A stretch of DNA of 64,000 nucleotides from Micrococcaceae bacterium Sec5.1 (GTDB lineage: Bacteria; Actinomycetota; Actinomycetes; Actinomycetales; Micrococcaceae), in contig CP143430.1 in the NCBI GenBank assembly GCA_039636795.1, positions 1,116,001 to 1,180,000 on the forward strand, written 5' to 3'. The notes under the pieces were generated by a model. The model worked only from the letters and a program-made list of their open reading frames with translations. It made no database searches and was not told the DNA's origin. The position numbers and the translations under genes were made by a program. Below are positions 46,966-55,036 of the stretch, in pieces (within the stretch, counting starts at the first letter, position 1; every line of letters starts with the position of its first letter).

Positions 46966-47674
46966 ACGCGGGAGCGAGTGCTCCGCTGGTATTGGCGCCC
47001 TCTTCGCAAACGTTTTCTCCCTGCTTGGAGCCTGGCGAACGTCTATCGAACAAGCAGGGAACGGCGAGTCAAATGTTCAAATCGACTCGCTGGTTTATTC
47101 CCTGGTGGAACCCGAGTTGACCGCTGAGAACCCTCTGTTGATCGGAGCTGGTTTTATTTCGGCTCCGAAAACGGGATTGGGGCAGGCTCTCCACTTTGCC
47201 TGGTGGTTGGGACCACTGCAGGAGAATCCCCTGCTAGGCACAACCACAACCCCCAGCAGGCTGGACCTGGCTTCGCGCGAGTACACGGAGTACCTGCGAG
47301 ACTTCAGAGCTTTCGAGTGGTACCGCATTCCTGCAGCCACTAGATCTGGCCACATCACGGGCCCTTACGTGGACCATTTATGCACGTGTGACTACATACT
47401 AACCATCACTGTTCCTGTAGGAAGCTCGGAATCGGTGCAAGGTGTGGTCGGGGTAGACATCCTCGTCAGGCGGTTGGAGCAGGAGCTGATGCCGCTGCTT
47501 CGTAGGGCGGAAACGGCCGTGGCGCTCGTCAGTAGCAATGGCCGCGTCATTCTATCGGTTTCTCCTGCGCTGCGTGTCGGCTCCATGGTTTCAAGTACCA
47601 GCGCCGACGAGCACGGCTGGAAGGCCTTGGCGTGCCCAGGGACAGAGTTTTCGCTCCTGATGCAGAAAGAATAA
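46934..47674 (+). CDS. Cache-type sensor-domain protein without membrane segments
   Basis: The 246-residue product starts at ATG 46934 with AGGAGG six bases upstream, inside the end of the GntR gene. The middle looks like a PDC/Cache sensor: FEWYRIPAATRSGHITGPYVDHLCTCDYILTITVPV, read in the usual strand order with the -GxxxGPYxD- core, then VQGVVGVDILVRRLE. There is no signal peptide, membrane helix or output domain. A soluble, freestanding Cache protein coupled to a GntR regulator is unusual; it may present a ligand to the regulator. That role is inference. Confidence 0.75.
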   Translation: MAMRNNRPPAERGSECSAGIGALFANVFSLLGAWRTSIEQAGNGESNVQIDSLVYSLVEPELTAENPLLIGAGFISAPKTGLGQALHFAWWLGPLQENPLLGTTTTPSRLDLASREYTEYLRDFRAFEWYRIPAATRSGHITGPYVDHLCTCDYILTITVPVGSSESVQGVVGVDILVRRLEQELMPLLRRAETAVALVSSNGRVILSVSPALRVGSMVSSTSADEHGWKALACPGTEFSLLMQKE

Positions 47675-47789
47675 ATTGGTTTAACATCCCATTCCAGATG
47701 ATTTAGGTGTAGTCTCACTTTACGCTGTGAAGTGCGTCACTGGCGCCAGAACGCGGCCCTCCTAAATTTCGACTCCTGGAAAGAAACAC

Positions 47790-49238
47790 ATGAGCGTGCG
47801 TGAGCTAAAAAACTTTGTCAACGGCAACTATGTGGAGTCTTCGGCGACCGAAAAGCTGGACATCATCAATCCAGCCACAGAGGAAGTCATCTCCCGAACC
47901 CCTATTTCCAACGAAAAGGACGTCGCTGCCGCCTATGCCGCAGCCTCGGCTGCCTTTGAAGCATGGGGAGAAACTACCCCCAGCGAGCGGCAACGAGCCC
48001 TGCTGCGCATTGCAGACGCCGTTGAGTCCCGCGCCGAGGAGTTCGCAGAGTTGGAATGTGCGGACACCGGCAAGCCCCGAGCCGGAATCATCTCTGATGA
48101 GATCGATGTCTTGATAGACCAGATCCGGTTCTTCGCTGGCGCCGCCCGGACATTGGAGGGACGTGCAGCGGCCGAGTATCTCGCGGACCACAGTTCCTAT
48201 ATCCGGCGTGAGCCAATAGGTGTCATCGGCCAGGTGGCGCCTTGGAACTATCCGCTGATGATGGCTACCTGGAAGGTCATCCCGGCCCTTGCCGCCGGGA
48301 ACACGGTAGTCCTTAAGCCTTCGGATTCCACCCCGGGCTCCACCCTCCTGTTCGCCGAGCTAGCCAGCGAGTTCCTTCCGGCCGGGGCCTTCAACGTAGT
48401 TCTCGGCGACCGGAGCACCGGCCGTGCCTTGGTGGCGGCAAAAATTCCCGGGATGATCTCCATCACCGGCTCGGTTCGGGCAGGCATGGAAGTCGCTGGA
48501 GCTGCAGCCGCGGACGTCAAGCGTGTTCACTTGGAGCTCGGAGGAAAAGCGCCTGTCATCGTTTTCGAGGACGCGGATATTCCGGCAGCAGTGGAAGGAA
48601 TTGTTCCGGCTGCGTTTTATAACGCAGGCCAGGATTGCACGGCGGCCACACGCCTGCTGGTGCACGAAAGCGTCCATGACGAGTTCGTGGCCGCATTCAC
48701 CGCTGAAGTGGAGGAAAACGCCAAGACCGGCGGTCCGTTGGAGGAGGACATTTTATTCGGCCCGCTCAGCAGTGCCGAACACCTCAAGCGAGTTGCCGGC
48801 TTCATCAAGCGCCTGCCCGAACATGCTGTAATCGAAACAGGGGGCAATCGCCAAGGAACCGTGGGGTTCTTCCATGAGGCCACAGTAGTGTCCGGCTTAA
48901 GGCAGGACGACGAACTGGTGCAGGAAGAAGTTTTCGGGCCCATCGTGACTGTGCAGAAGTTCTCGACAGATTCCGAAGCCCTGAAGTTGGCCAACGACGT
49001 AGACTACGGCCTGGCATCGTCAGTCTGGACCCAGAACCACACACGGGCAATGCAGTTCGCAAAGAAGCTGGACTTCGGGTGCGTTTGGATCAACACCCAT
49101 ATCCCGCTCGTCGCCGAAATGCCTCACGGCGGCTTCAAGCAATCCGGCTATGGTAAAGACCTCTCAGTGTACGGTCTGGAAGAGTACACGCGAATCAAGC
49201 ACGTCATGAGCTACATCGGAACCGATCACCGTGGGTAA
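47790..49238 (+). CDS. Aldehyde dehydrogenase (aminobutyraldehyde/betaine-aldehyde type)
   Basis: The 482-residue NAD(P)-dependent enzyme has general base E249 in LELGGKAP and nucleophile C283 in NAGQDCTAATR. The N-terminal pattern (INPATEEVI, then QVAPWNYPLMMATWK) fits amino-aldehyde and semialdehyde oxidisers such as 4-aminobutyraldehyde dehydrogenase. In this island it is the best candidate to oxidise the semialdehyde made by the omega-aminotransferase. Its end overlaps the start of the APC permease. ATG at 47790 has GGAAAG upstream. Confidence 0.9.
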   Translation: MSVRELKNFVNGNYVESSATEKLDIINPATEEVISRTPISNEKDVAAAYAAASAAFEAWGETTPSERQRALLRIADAVESRAEEFAELECADTGKPRAGIISDEIDVLIDQIRFFAGAARTLEGRAAAEYLADHSSYIRREPIGVIGQVAPWNYPLMMATWKVIPALAAGNTVVLKPSDSTPGSTLLFAELASEFLPAGAFNVVLGDRSTGRALVAAKIPGMISITGSVRAGMEVAGAAAADVKRVHLELGGKAPVIVFEDADIPAAVEGIVPAAFYNAGQDCTAATRLLVHESVHDEFVAAFTAEVEENAKTGGPLEEDILFGPLSSAEHLKRVAGFIKRLPEHAVIETGGNRQGTVGFFHEATVVSGLRQDDELVQEEVFGPIVTVQKFSTDSEALKLANDVDYGLASSVWTQNHTRAMQFAKKLDFGCVWINTHIPLVAEMPHGGFKQSGYGKDLSVYGLEEYTRIKHVMSYIGTDHRG

Positions 49239-50781
49239 CGGGCAGGAGGCGCCCCAGGCGACGCCCAGTGGCATGGGTGATGGTGAGCATCTCGCAGTTT
49301 TGGGATACCAGGACACCTTCGAGCGGTCGATGTCCTTGTGGGCAAACTTCGCGCTCGGATTCACCTACCTTTCACCATTGGTTGGCGTCTACTCACTGTT
49401 CGCCATCGCCATGTCTACCGGCGGTCCGCCGTCGGTATTCTGGATCCTGATCGTCGGAGGAGGCCAGCTGCTGGTGGCTCTGGTGTTCGGTGAGGTGGTC
49501 TCGCAGTACCCCATCCACGGTGGTATTTATCCGTGGACCCGTCGGCTGTGGGGCCGACGGTATGCTTGGATGTCGGCCTGGATCTACATCTGGGCCATGA
49601 TTGTCACCATCACCTCCGTAGCGCAGTTCGGCAGCGGGTTCCTGGCAAGCCTCTTTGACCTCGAATTGACTCGGGAGGCCACGCTGTGGCTATCGATCCT
49701 CCTGCTGGGCGTGGCGCTGGCCTTGAACTTCACCGGTACCAAGACCCTGGGCCGGGTGGCACGGATCGGCCTGGTCGCGGAATTGGTTGGAGTCATTGCC
49801 GTGGGTCTTTACCTCCTGATCTTCCAGCGTAAGCAGGAATTCGGTGTTTTCTTTGACTCCATGGGCGTCCAGGGGAATGAGAGCTACGCGACTGCTTTCG
49901 TGGGCGCCGCCCTGGCCGGGCTTTTCCTGTTCTACGGGTTCGAGGCCTGCGGTGATGTGGCCGAGGAAGTAAGCGATGCTGCGCGTCGTATCCCACGGGC
50001 GATGGTCATGACCATCTTCGTGGGTGGCATATCTGCACTATTCTCTTTTTGCGGCTACGTGCTCGCAGCACCGAACCTGCAGGAGATCGTGAACGGGGAG
50101 GACGCCGACCCGATCCCGGCCATCCTGGAGGCAGCACTGGGCCCCATCGGCGCCAAGGTGTTCCTGGTCATCGCCATTACCGCGTTCCTGTCGTGCGTCC
50201 TCAGCCTCCAGGCTGCGGCCAGCCGGCTTATTTTTTCCTTCGCCCGTGATGGAATGATGCCCGGACACAGGTGGCTGTCCAAGGTCTCCGGGACCGCCAA
50301 AGTGCCCACCAATGCGCTGATCGTGGCCTGCAGCATCCCGCTGCTGCTGTGCATCATCATCTATCTTGGCTCTGACGGCCTTCTGACACAGGTTACGTCC
50401 TTTGCGGTTCTCGGCATCTACGTAGCGTTCCAGTCCGTGGTGCTCGCATCCCTCCGGCAGAGGATCAAGGGCTGGCGTCCGGCTGGGCCGTTCAGCCTCG
50501 GGGCCGCCGGATTCGTCATCAATGTCGCCGCCCTCGCATACGGCGTGTTCGCCATGGTGCTGTTAGCTTTGCCCGGCAGCACGGGTGATTTCCTGTCCGA
50601 TTGGACGGTCCTTACGGGATTGGCGATCGTCAGCGGAACCGGCCTTCTGTATCTGCTTGTGGCCCGTCCGGATGCAAAGTCCACGGCCCCCAGCGGTGAC
50701 GCCCTCAGGGTCGCGGCACTGTTGCGTCAACACCAGGACAGAAAATTGGCCGATCACGTCGAATCCCCACTCGAAAAGTGA
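49231..50781 (+). CDS. APC-superfamily amino acid/amine permease
   Basis: The protein has up to 516 residues and twelve predicted membrane helices; conserved marks include FSLGFTYLSP-like ANFALGFTYLSPLVGVYS, YPIHGGIYPWTRRLWG and GFEACGDVAEEV. It fits GABA, putrescine or other amine importers. The GTG at 49231 overlaps the aldehyde dehydrogenase stop; ATG at 49273 is an alternative start. It is the last gene of the rightward GntR-Cache-dehydrogenase-permease operon and is followed by a strong hairpin. Confidence 0.88.
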   Translation: MGNGQEAPQATPSGMGDGEHLAVLGYQDTFERSMSLWANFALGFTYLSPLVGVYSLFAIAMSTGGPPSVFWILIVGGGQLLVALVFGEVVSQYPIHGGIYPWTRRLWGRRYAWMSAWIYIWAMIVTITSVAQFGSGFLASLFDLELTREATLWLSILLLGVALALNFTGTKTLGRVARIGLVAELVGVIAVGLYLLIFQRKQEFGVFFDSMGVQGNESYATAFVGAALAGLFLFYGFEACGDVAEEVSDAARRIPRAMVMTIFVGGISALFSFCGYVLAAPNLQEIVNGEDADPIPAILEAALGPIGAKVFLVIAITAFLSCVLSLQAAASRLIFSFARDGMMPGHRWLSKVSGTAKVPTNALIVACSIPLLLCIIIYLGSDGLLTQVTSFAVLGIYVAFQSVVLASLRQRIKGWRPAGPFSLGAAGFVINVAALAYGVFAMVLLALPGSTGDFLSDWTVLTGLAIVSGTGLLYLLVARPDAKSTAPSGDALRVAALLRQHQDRKLADHVESPLEK

Positions 50782-50852
50782 AATCCATGCCACAAAAGCC
50801 CTTTGACGTTCCATGTGAGGAAACGGCGTAGCCAGACGGAAGCCCGTCCAGT

Positions 50853-50884
50853 GCTGGACGGCGGACTTAGGTCCGCCGTCCAGC
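50853..50884 (+). terminator. Perfect 14-bp hairpin after the APC permease gene
   Basis: GCTGGACGGCGGAC (50853-50866) pairs completely with GTCCGCCGTCCAGC (50871-50884) around the loop TTAG. It lies 72 bases after the permease stop. There is no T-run, but the stem is long and GC-rich. Confidence 0.75.
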
Positions 50885-50940
50885 CTGCCGTCCACCAGCC
50901 CGTTGACGGTGAGTTCCGTGATGTTGGCCGATCCACTGGC

Positions 50941-50993
50941 CCAGGGTGTGACCTGGTGCCAGGAGGAGTCGTAGTCCGGGAAGCAGTTCCAAC
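50941..50993 (-). pseudogene. Fragment of an AHL-lactonase-like gene
   Basis: On the minus strand this piece encodes ELLPGLRLLLAPGHT, identical to that stretch of the gene at 24303-24935. The DNA matches 24493-24546 with a few substitutions. Outside this block the similarity stops on both sides. It is the left-most piece of the scrambled second copy. Confidence 0.8.
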
Positions 50994-51110
50994 CAAACGA
51001 AGGCCATGACCAGCACCACTGGAGCGACGACAGCTTGCTCACCTCAAATCAGGGATTCTTGTAAGTGACCCAGGCACTGGCTCAGTCTCGTCAACCCTAG
51101 ACCAGAGGTT

Positions 51111-51164
51111 CCCTATGGTTGGGGCATCAACGGTCGTTGGCCGGGGAAGCTGCGCTGCGGAGGT
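51111..51164. repeat. Second copy of the molybdopterin-oxidoreductase leader
   Basis: These 54 bases match 26829-26883 including the GGAGGT ribosome-binding site. In this copy the oxidoreductase and flavin reductase genes that should follow are absent, and only 11 bases separate this leader from the tail of the zinc-ribbon gene. Confidence 0.8.
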
Positions 51165-51177
51165 GCATCACGGGTAA

Positions 51178-51393
51178 GTGTTCCGCATCGACATCATCGC
51201 GGCGCTCGGACGCTGCACGCACTGTGGGTCAGTCAGGGCTTTTGGCGAGACCATGGTCTTCACCGACGCGCCCGGAATTGTGGTCCGGTGCCGCGATTGC
51301 CAGGGCGTGCTGCTGCGATTGGTCCAAACACCAACCAAATACTGGCTGGATTTGAGCGGGCTCAGCTACTTGGAGATCGACCGCGAAGAGTAG
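51178..51393 (+). pseudogene. Truncated second copy of the zinc-ribbon (DUF6510-like) gene
   Basis: The frame gives 71 residues with both Cys pairs (CTHCG and CRDCQG), identical to the C-terminal two-thirds of the protein at 28224-28556 except for one residue. Repeat DNA spans 51176-51422. The only start is a GTG 14 bases after GGAGG, too far for efficient initiation, so it may be silent; the unbroken frame leaves open a working mini-protein. Confidence 0.75.
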
Positions 51394-51590
51394 ACGCCAA
51401 TCGCGCTGGCACCGCGAAGGGCTGGCTACGTCTCTATTGATGACTTCTGCTGCTCGGCCATGATGCTCCCCAAATGGATCGAAAATTCGCAGGTGTTCCT
51501 GTCCAACCTAATGTGTACGGAGCCAGTTTTGTGCGTTCACGGCCCAGGGGTCCGTGGTCCGACCCCTGGGCAGCCGCTTCTGTCTTTGCG

Positions 51591-52790
51591 TCACTTTGCT
51601 GCCGTGGGCGCATTCTCGGCGAGCCGCTTGTTGAGCCGGTCGACCTCATCCAAGACTTCCGTTGCAGCCCAGGCCCGGTGGCGCTGGGATGTCCCGACCA
51701 AGCTGATGACTCCGGCCTCGGTGAGCCGTTCCAGAGCGCCGTACACCGACTTCTCAGCAACGCCGGCAGCGTAGGCGGCGCTGTGGGCCACAAACACGGG
51801 CCGCTCGAGCAGCCAGGGGATGATCTTCTCGTCGGCAGACCCCTTTCGGGGTTTCGCCATCTCCACCCACTGTGCAGGCAGGGCATCCAAGGCTGATACG
51901 GATTCACGTGCCGCATCCGAAGCGTGGAGAGCTGATTGAGCCAGATACAGGACGAAAGGGTCAACATCGCCGGTCCGGTAGTTGTTGATCAGGCTGAAGT
52001 ACATGTCGACGTTGGCGACCATCGCCGAGGCAATGGGTGTGACGGTGTTCTTGGTGAGTCCGCGACGACGGGAGATCGCTCCGATTAGAGCACGCCCGAT
52101 GCGTCCGTTGCCGTCTGTGAAGGGGTGAATGGACTCAAACTGGGCGTGAGCGATGGCGGCCTGAGCCATGATCGGGATGTCCTTGCGGTTGCAAAAGACC
52201 ATTAGGTCTGCCATCAGGTCGGGAACGAGCTCCGGCGGGGGTGGGACGTGTAAAGCTCCGCGAGGCGAGTAATCGCTGCCACCGATCCAGTTCTGAACAT
52301 CCCGCACCTTCCCGGCGTTTGGGCCGTCCACCGGATCGTCCTTCATGAGGGTGTGATGAGCCGCGAGCAGGTCCTTCAGCAGGATCTCGCCGGTGTGGCC
52401 CGCGGCGTTGATCATCGCCTGCACCGCGTCTGCAGCAGCAACCATGGATCGCGCGTTGTCACTGGCTTTTAGCCCGACCATGGCGCGCGCATAGTCCTCG
52501 CGGTTGGCGTTGACGTGCTCGATCTTGGAAGACGATACTGCTTCACTGCGCAGCAGGAAGCCGCTGATAGCGGCCATACGGGTGCTCGCTGTGACATCCA
52601 GGGAGGCAACCGCTACGGCCGCCTCTTCAAGGGCAACTATGGTTTCGCGGCTGGGGGAGTACCAGAGGTCGGAGATCCGGGGCGGCAGGGAGGCGACCAC
52701 TTCCGTGAATTCGCGGTCCTCACGGGGTGGGCGGCCCGAGGATTTCCATAGCATGGTCTTGCTTCCATGCGCTGGCCAGGAATCGGTCAT
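51591..52790 (-). CDS. Fic-family protein (AMP-transferase type) with winged-helix end
   Basis: The 399-residue protein has a Fic core with motif HPFTDGNGRIGR (catalytic H222). Residues ~85-95 carry SSSKIEH, aligned with the inhibitory (S/T)xxxE(G/N) helix of class II Fic proteins but with His in place of Gly/Asn. The C-terminal ~80 residues form a winged helix (ALERLTEAGVISLVGTSQRHRAW). Such proteins transfer AMP to target proteins and may autoregulate. ATG at 52790 has AGGAGA upstream. No antitoxin gene is adjacent. It lies inside the repeat patchwork. Confidence 0.9.
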   Translation of the reverse strand: MTDSWPAHGSKTMLWKSSGRPPREDREFTEVVASLPPRISDLWYSPSRETIVALEEAAVAVASLDVTASTRMAAISGFLLRSEAVSSSKIEHVNANREDYARAMVGLKASDNARSMVAAADAVQAMINAAGHTGEILLKDLLAAHHTLMKDDPVDGPNAGKVRDVQNWIGGSDYSPRGALHVPPPPELVPDLMADLMVFCNRKDIPIMAQAAIAHAQFESIHPFTDGNGRIGRALIGAISRRRGLTKNTVTPIASAMVANVDMYFSLINNYRTGDVDPFVLYLAQSALHASDAARESVSALDALPAQWVEMAKPRKGSADEKIIPWLLERPVFVAHSAAYAAGVAEKSVYGALERLTEAGVISLVGTSQRHRAWAATEVLDEVDRLNKRLAENAPTAAK

Positions 52791-53096
52791 CGATTCTCCT
52801 AAGTCTGAACAAGACTGAGCTTATTCCGATTTTCGGGTCAAAGTACGAATAACGGCGTCATTGGTCATGGTTTGTGATCCAGTGGCGAGCAGCGCCAGGG
52901 GTACCGCCGACACGCTCCGGCGATTCTCGTCGTCGTCACGGTGGTGCTCGTGCTCGTTCTGGTGATGATGGTGGCGGCGGCGGTGAGGGTCGCGGCGGTG
53001 AAGACCTAAGTCACCTGCAGATAGAGGCCGCGGTTTCCTGACTCGGCGGGTAGGGCTGCTAAATCGTCGCGTGTTTAAGGTGCGTTAGCCGCCTAG
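52791..53096. other. Intergenic region with a possible membrane-protein remnant
   Basis: The 306 bases hold no complete gene. From 52878 to 53009 an open frame without a start encodes a very hydrophobic stretch (AILVVVTVVLVLVLVMMVAAAV) ending at TAA, perhaps the last helix of a lost membrane protein. The Fic promoter must also lie here. Confidence 0.35.
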
Positions 53097-53840
53097 CCGA
53101 CTAGCCGGCGTCGTTATCGTTTTGATGAGCCCTGGCGACAAAGTGCTCAACCCGGCGGTCCGGGACCAGCCAGATCAGCGCCACAACCGTGAACATGGCG
53201 ATCCCGAACAGGGGCTGGACCAGGGTGGCTGCGATGCCGGCCATATAGATCACGGGGGACGCTTTGCCTTTCCAGTCCCGGCCGACAGCCCGGGCCAGGG
53301 CCCCGTCCCTGCCTTGGGCGGCGATCAGGCGACGTTCCAGGATGTAGTACGCGATCGCTGCACACAGCAGGTTGATTCCATACAACAGGACGGGGACCTG
53401 CACGAAACCAGACTCATCCATCCACCGTGTGGTGAAGGGGATGAGCGACAGCCAGAACAGCAGGTGCAAATTGGCCCAGAGGATCCCGCCGTTCACTCGC
53501 CCGGCCAGGTGGATCATGTGGTGGTGGTTATTCCAGTAGATCCCGACATACACGAAGCTCAGAAGGTAGCTGAAGAGGGTCGGCAGAACTGCGGCCACGC
53601 CCTCCCACGTTGGCGCTTCCGGGGTGTGCAGCTCCAGGACCATGATGGTGATGATGATGGCCAGCACGCCGTCACTGAACGCCTCGAGCCGGTTCTTGTT
53701 CACAGGACTCGGTCCCGTCGCACGTGGCACTGCTTTCCGTTCGCCCTGTCATCAGCCATAGTCGGCTCCTCTGAAGGTCTGCAATGTAGGGCGACACGCA
53801 CCCGGTGGATAGAGTACACCCGGTCGGGGGAGTGGCCCGC
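53097..53840. repeat. Direct repeat, right copy (TMEM175 gene plus upstream region)
   Basis: This 744-base block matches 24992-25736 in the same orientation. It covers the whole TMEM175-like gene and about 110 upstream bases. The edges are sharp on both sides: the flanking DNA is unrelated. Confidence 0.9.
53101..53730 (-). CDS. TMEM175-like potassium channel (DUF1211), copy 2
   Basis: The 209-residue protein has the same signature FSDGVLAIIITIMVLEL and the same length as copy 1 at 24996-25625. About ten residues differ, mostly mild changes (Thr to Ala, Ser to Gly, Phe to Ile, Lys to Arg, Ser to Asn). Both copies keep an intact frame, so both may be functional. GTG at 53730 has GGAAAG just upstream. 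Confidence 0.88.
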   Translation of the reverse strand: MPRATGPSPVNKNRLEAFSDGVLAIIITIMVLELHTPEAPTWEGVAAVLPTLFSYLLSFVYVGIYWNNHHHMIHLAGRVNGGILWANLHLLFWLSLIPFTTRWMDESGFVQVPVLLYGINLLCAAIAYYILERRLIAAQGRDGALARAVGRDWKGKASPVIYMAGIAATLVQPLFGIAMFTVVALIWLVPDRRVEHFVARAHQNDNDAG

Positions 53841-53935
53841 AAACCTAAGATGCCAGCACCAGGGTAGGCCGTCGAGGTGAAAACAGGGCGGGGCTACGAT
53901 CTCGGATGACGCCTTCGCCGCTTTAGGTCCTGTCC

Positions 53936-54853
53936 CTACGGACGCACCTGGATGATGGTCTTCCCATTCCGGCGTGCGGAAGGGTTAAGGGCATTGAGCG
54001 CATCGTCTAATTCGCCGACGTTTCCGATGTTTGTCCGCAGTCGTCCGTCTCGGATTCGCTGGACGATTTCACTCAGCTGCGCGCCATCCGATTCGACAAC
54101 GAAATCCACTGCCAGACCATCCGTAGGGCGGGCTTCAACCGGCCCGGTGATGCTCACCAGCGTTCCGCCGGGCCGGACCAGGGCCGCTGACTGCTTCTGG
54201 ATGTCACCCCCGATCACATCGAATACCAGGTCAACCCCGCTGACGTCTTCCAAGGTGTCATTGGCGAGATCCACGAACTCGTGCGCTCCGAAATCAAGTG
54301 CCTTCTGTCGATCGGCAGTGCGTCCTGTGCCGATGACGTAGGCGCCGGCTTCACGTGCCAGCTGAGTCACCATCGTTCCGACTGCCCCGGCCGCGCCGTG
54401 CACCAGAAGGCTCTGCCCCGACTGGATGCGGCCATGGATAAACAACCCTTGCCATGCGGTCAGGCCAGAGATGGGCAGGCTCGCGCCAACTGTGAAGGCG
54501 ACGTCCCCGGGCAGCGGCGCAAGGTTACGTGCCTCCATCGCCACATACTCCGCCAAGGTCCCATCTCGGTGCCAGTCCGCAAGGCCAAACACTCGTTGAC
54601 CCACGGTCAGCCCTGTGGTGCCATAGCCGAGCGAGGTTACGACGCCGGCCACCTCGTGCCCAATGATGGAGGGTGTCCGATCCCGGCCGGCTCGATCAGC
54701 CCAGGTCGAGGGCCACCCAACCTCAGTCGGGACGAATCCCGCGGCATGAATCTCAACAATGACATCGTTTATCGATGCCGACGGCTGGGGCCGTTCCGCC
54801 ATCCTCAGCCCGGCGATTCCGACGGACTGATCTGTCACAACAATGGCTTTCAT
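53936..54853 (-). CDS. NADP-dependent quinone-oxidoreductase-type MDR protein
   Basis: The 305-residue medium-chain reductase lacks zinc ligands. It has GHEVAGVV, the nucleotide-binding VHGAAGAVGTMVTQLA and a C-terminal RRNGKTIIQVRP. It probably reduces quinones or enones with NADPH. ATG at 54853 with GAGGGAG upstream is preferred to a TTG one codon earlier. It stands alone between the TMEM175 copy and the large operon. Confidence 0.87.
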   Translation of the reverse strand: MKAIVVTDQSVGIAGLRMAERPQPSASINDVIVEIHAAGFVPTEVGWPSTWADRAGRDRTPSIIGHEVAGVVTSLGYGTTGLTVGQRVFGLADWHRDGTLAEYVAMEARNLAPLPGDVAFTVGASLPISGLTAWQGLFIHGRIQSGQSLLVHGAAGAVGTMVTQLAREAGAYVIGTGRTADRQKALDFGAHEFVDLANDTLEDVSGVDLVFDVIGGDIQKQSAALVRPGGTLVSITGPVEARPTDGLAVDFVVESDGAQLSEIVQRIRDGRLRTNIGNVGELDDALNALNPSARRNGKTIIQVRP

Positions 54854-55036
54854 CAAAAGCTCCCTCTACTCGATCCTGGCCTACACGGCGGTTTTACTTT
54901 TGTAGCTTTAGCAGCATCAATTTGTGGTACCAGAACGCGATCGCTGGGGAGACACGCTACGGCCAGCTACTGCAGGGTTTGCCTGCCTTGCGATAGTCCT
55001 ACGTCACGGAGGCGTCGGTCAACGGGTCAGCGCCGC

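Larger units (their letters stand above)
50782..51590. other. Patchwork of repeat fragments, no intact gene
   Basis: This 809-base gap between the APC permease and the Fic gene holds the permease terminator, three separate fragments copied from 24.5-28.6 kb in the same left-to-right order, and about 170 bases at 51423-51590 in which I recognise nothing. Confidence 0.7.

Noticed and set aside
24936..53100. Insertion sequence or integrase explaining the repeats
   Set aside because: I looked for transposase or integrase motifs, terminal inverted repeats and a tRNA attachment site near both repeat copies and found none. The repeats are ordinary genes with upstream DNA.
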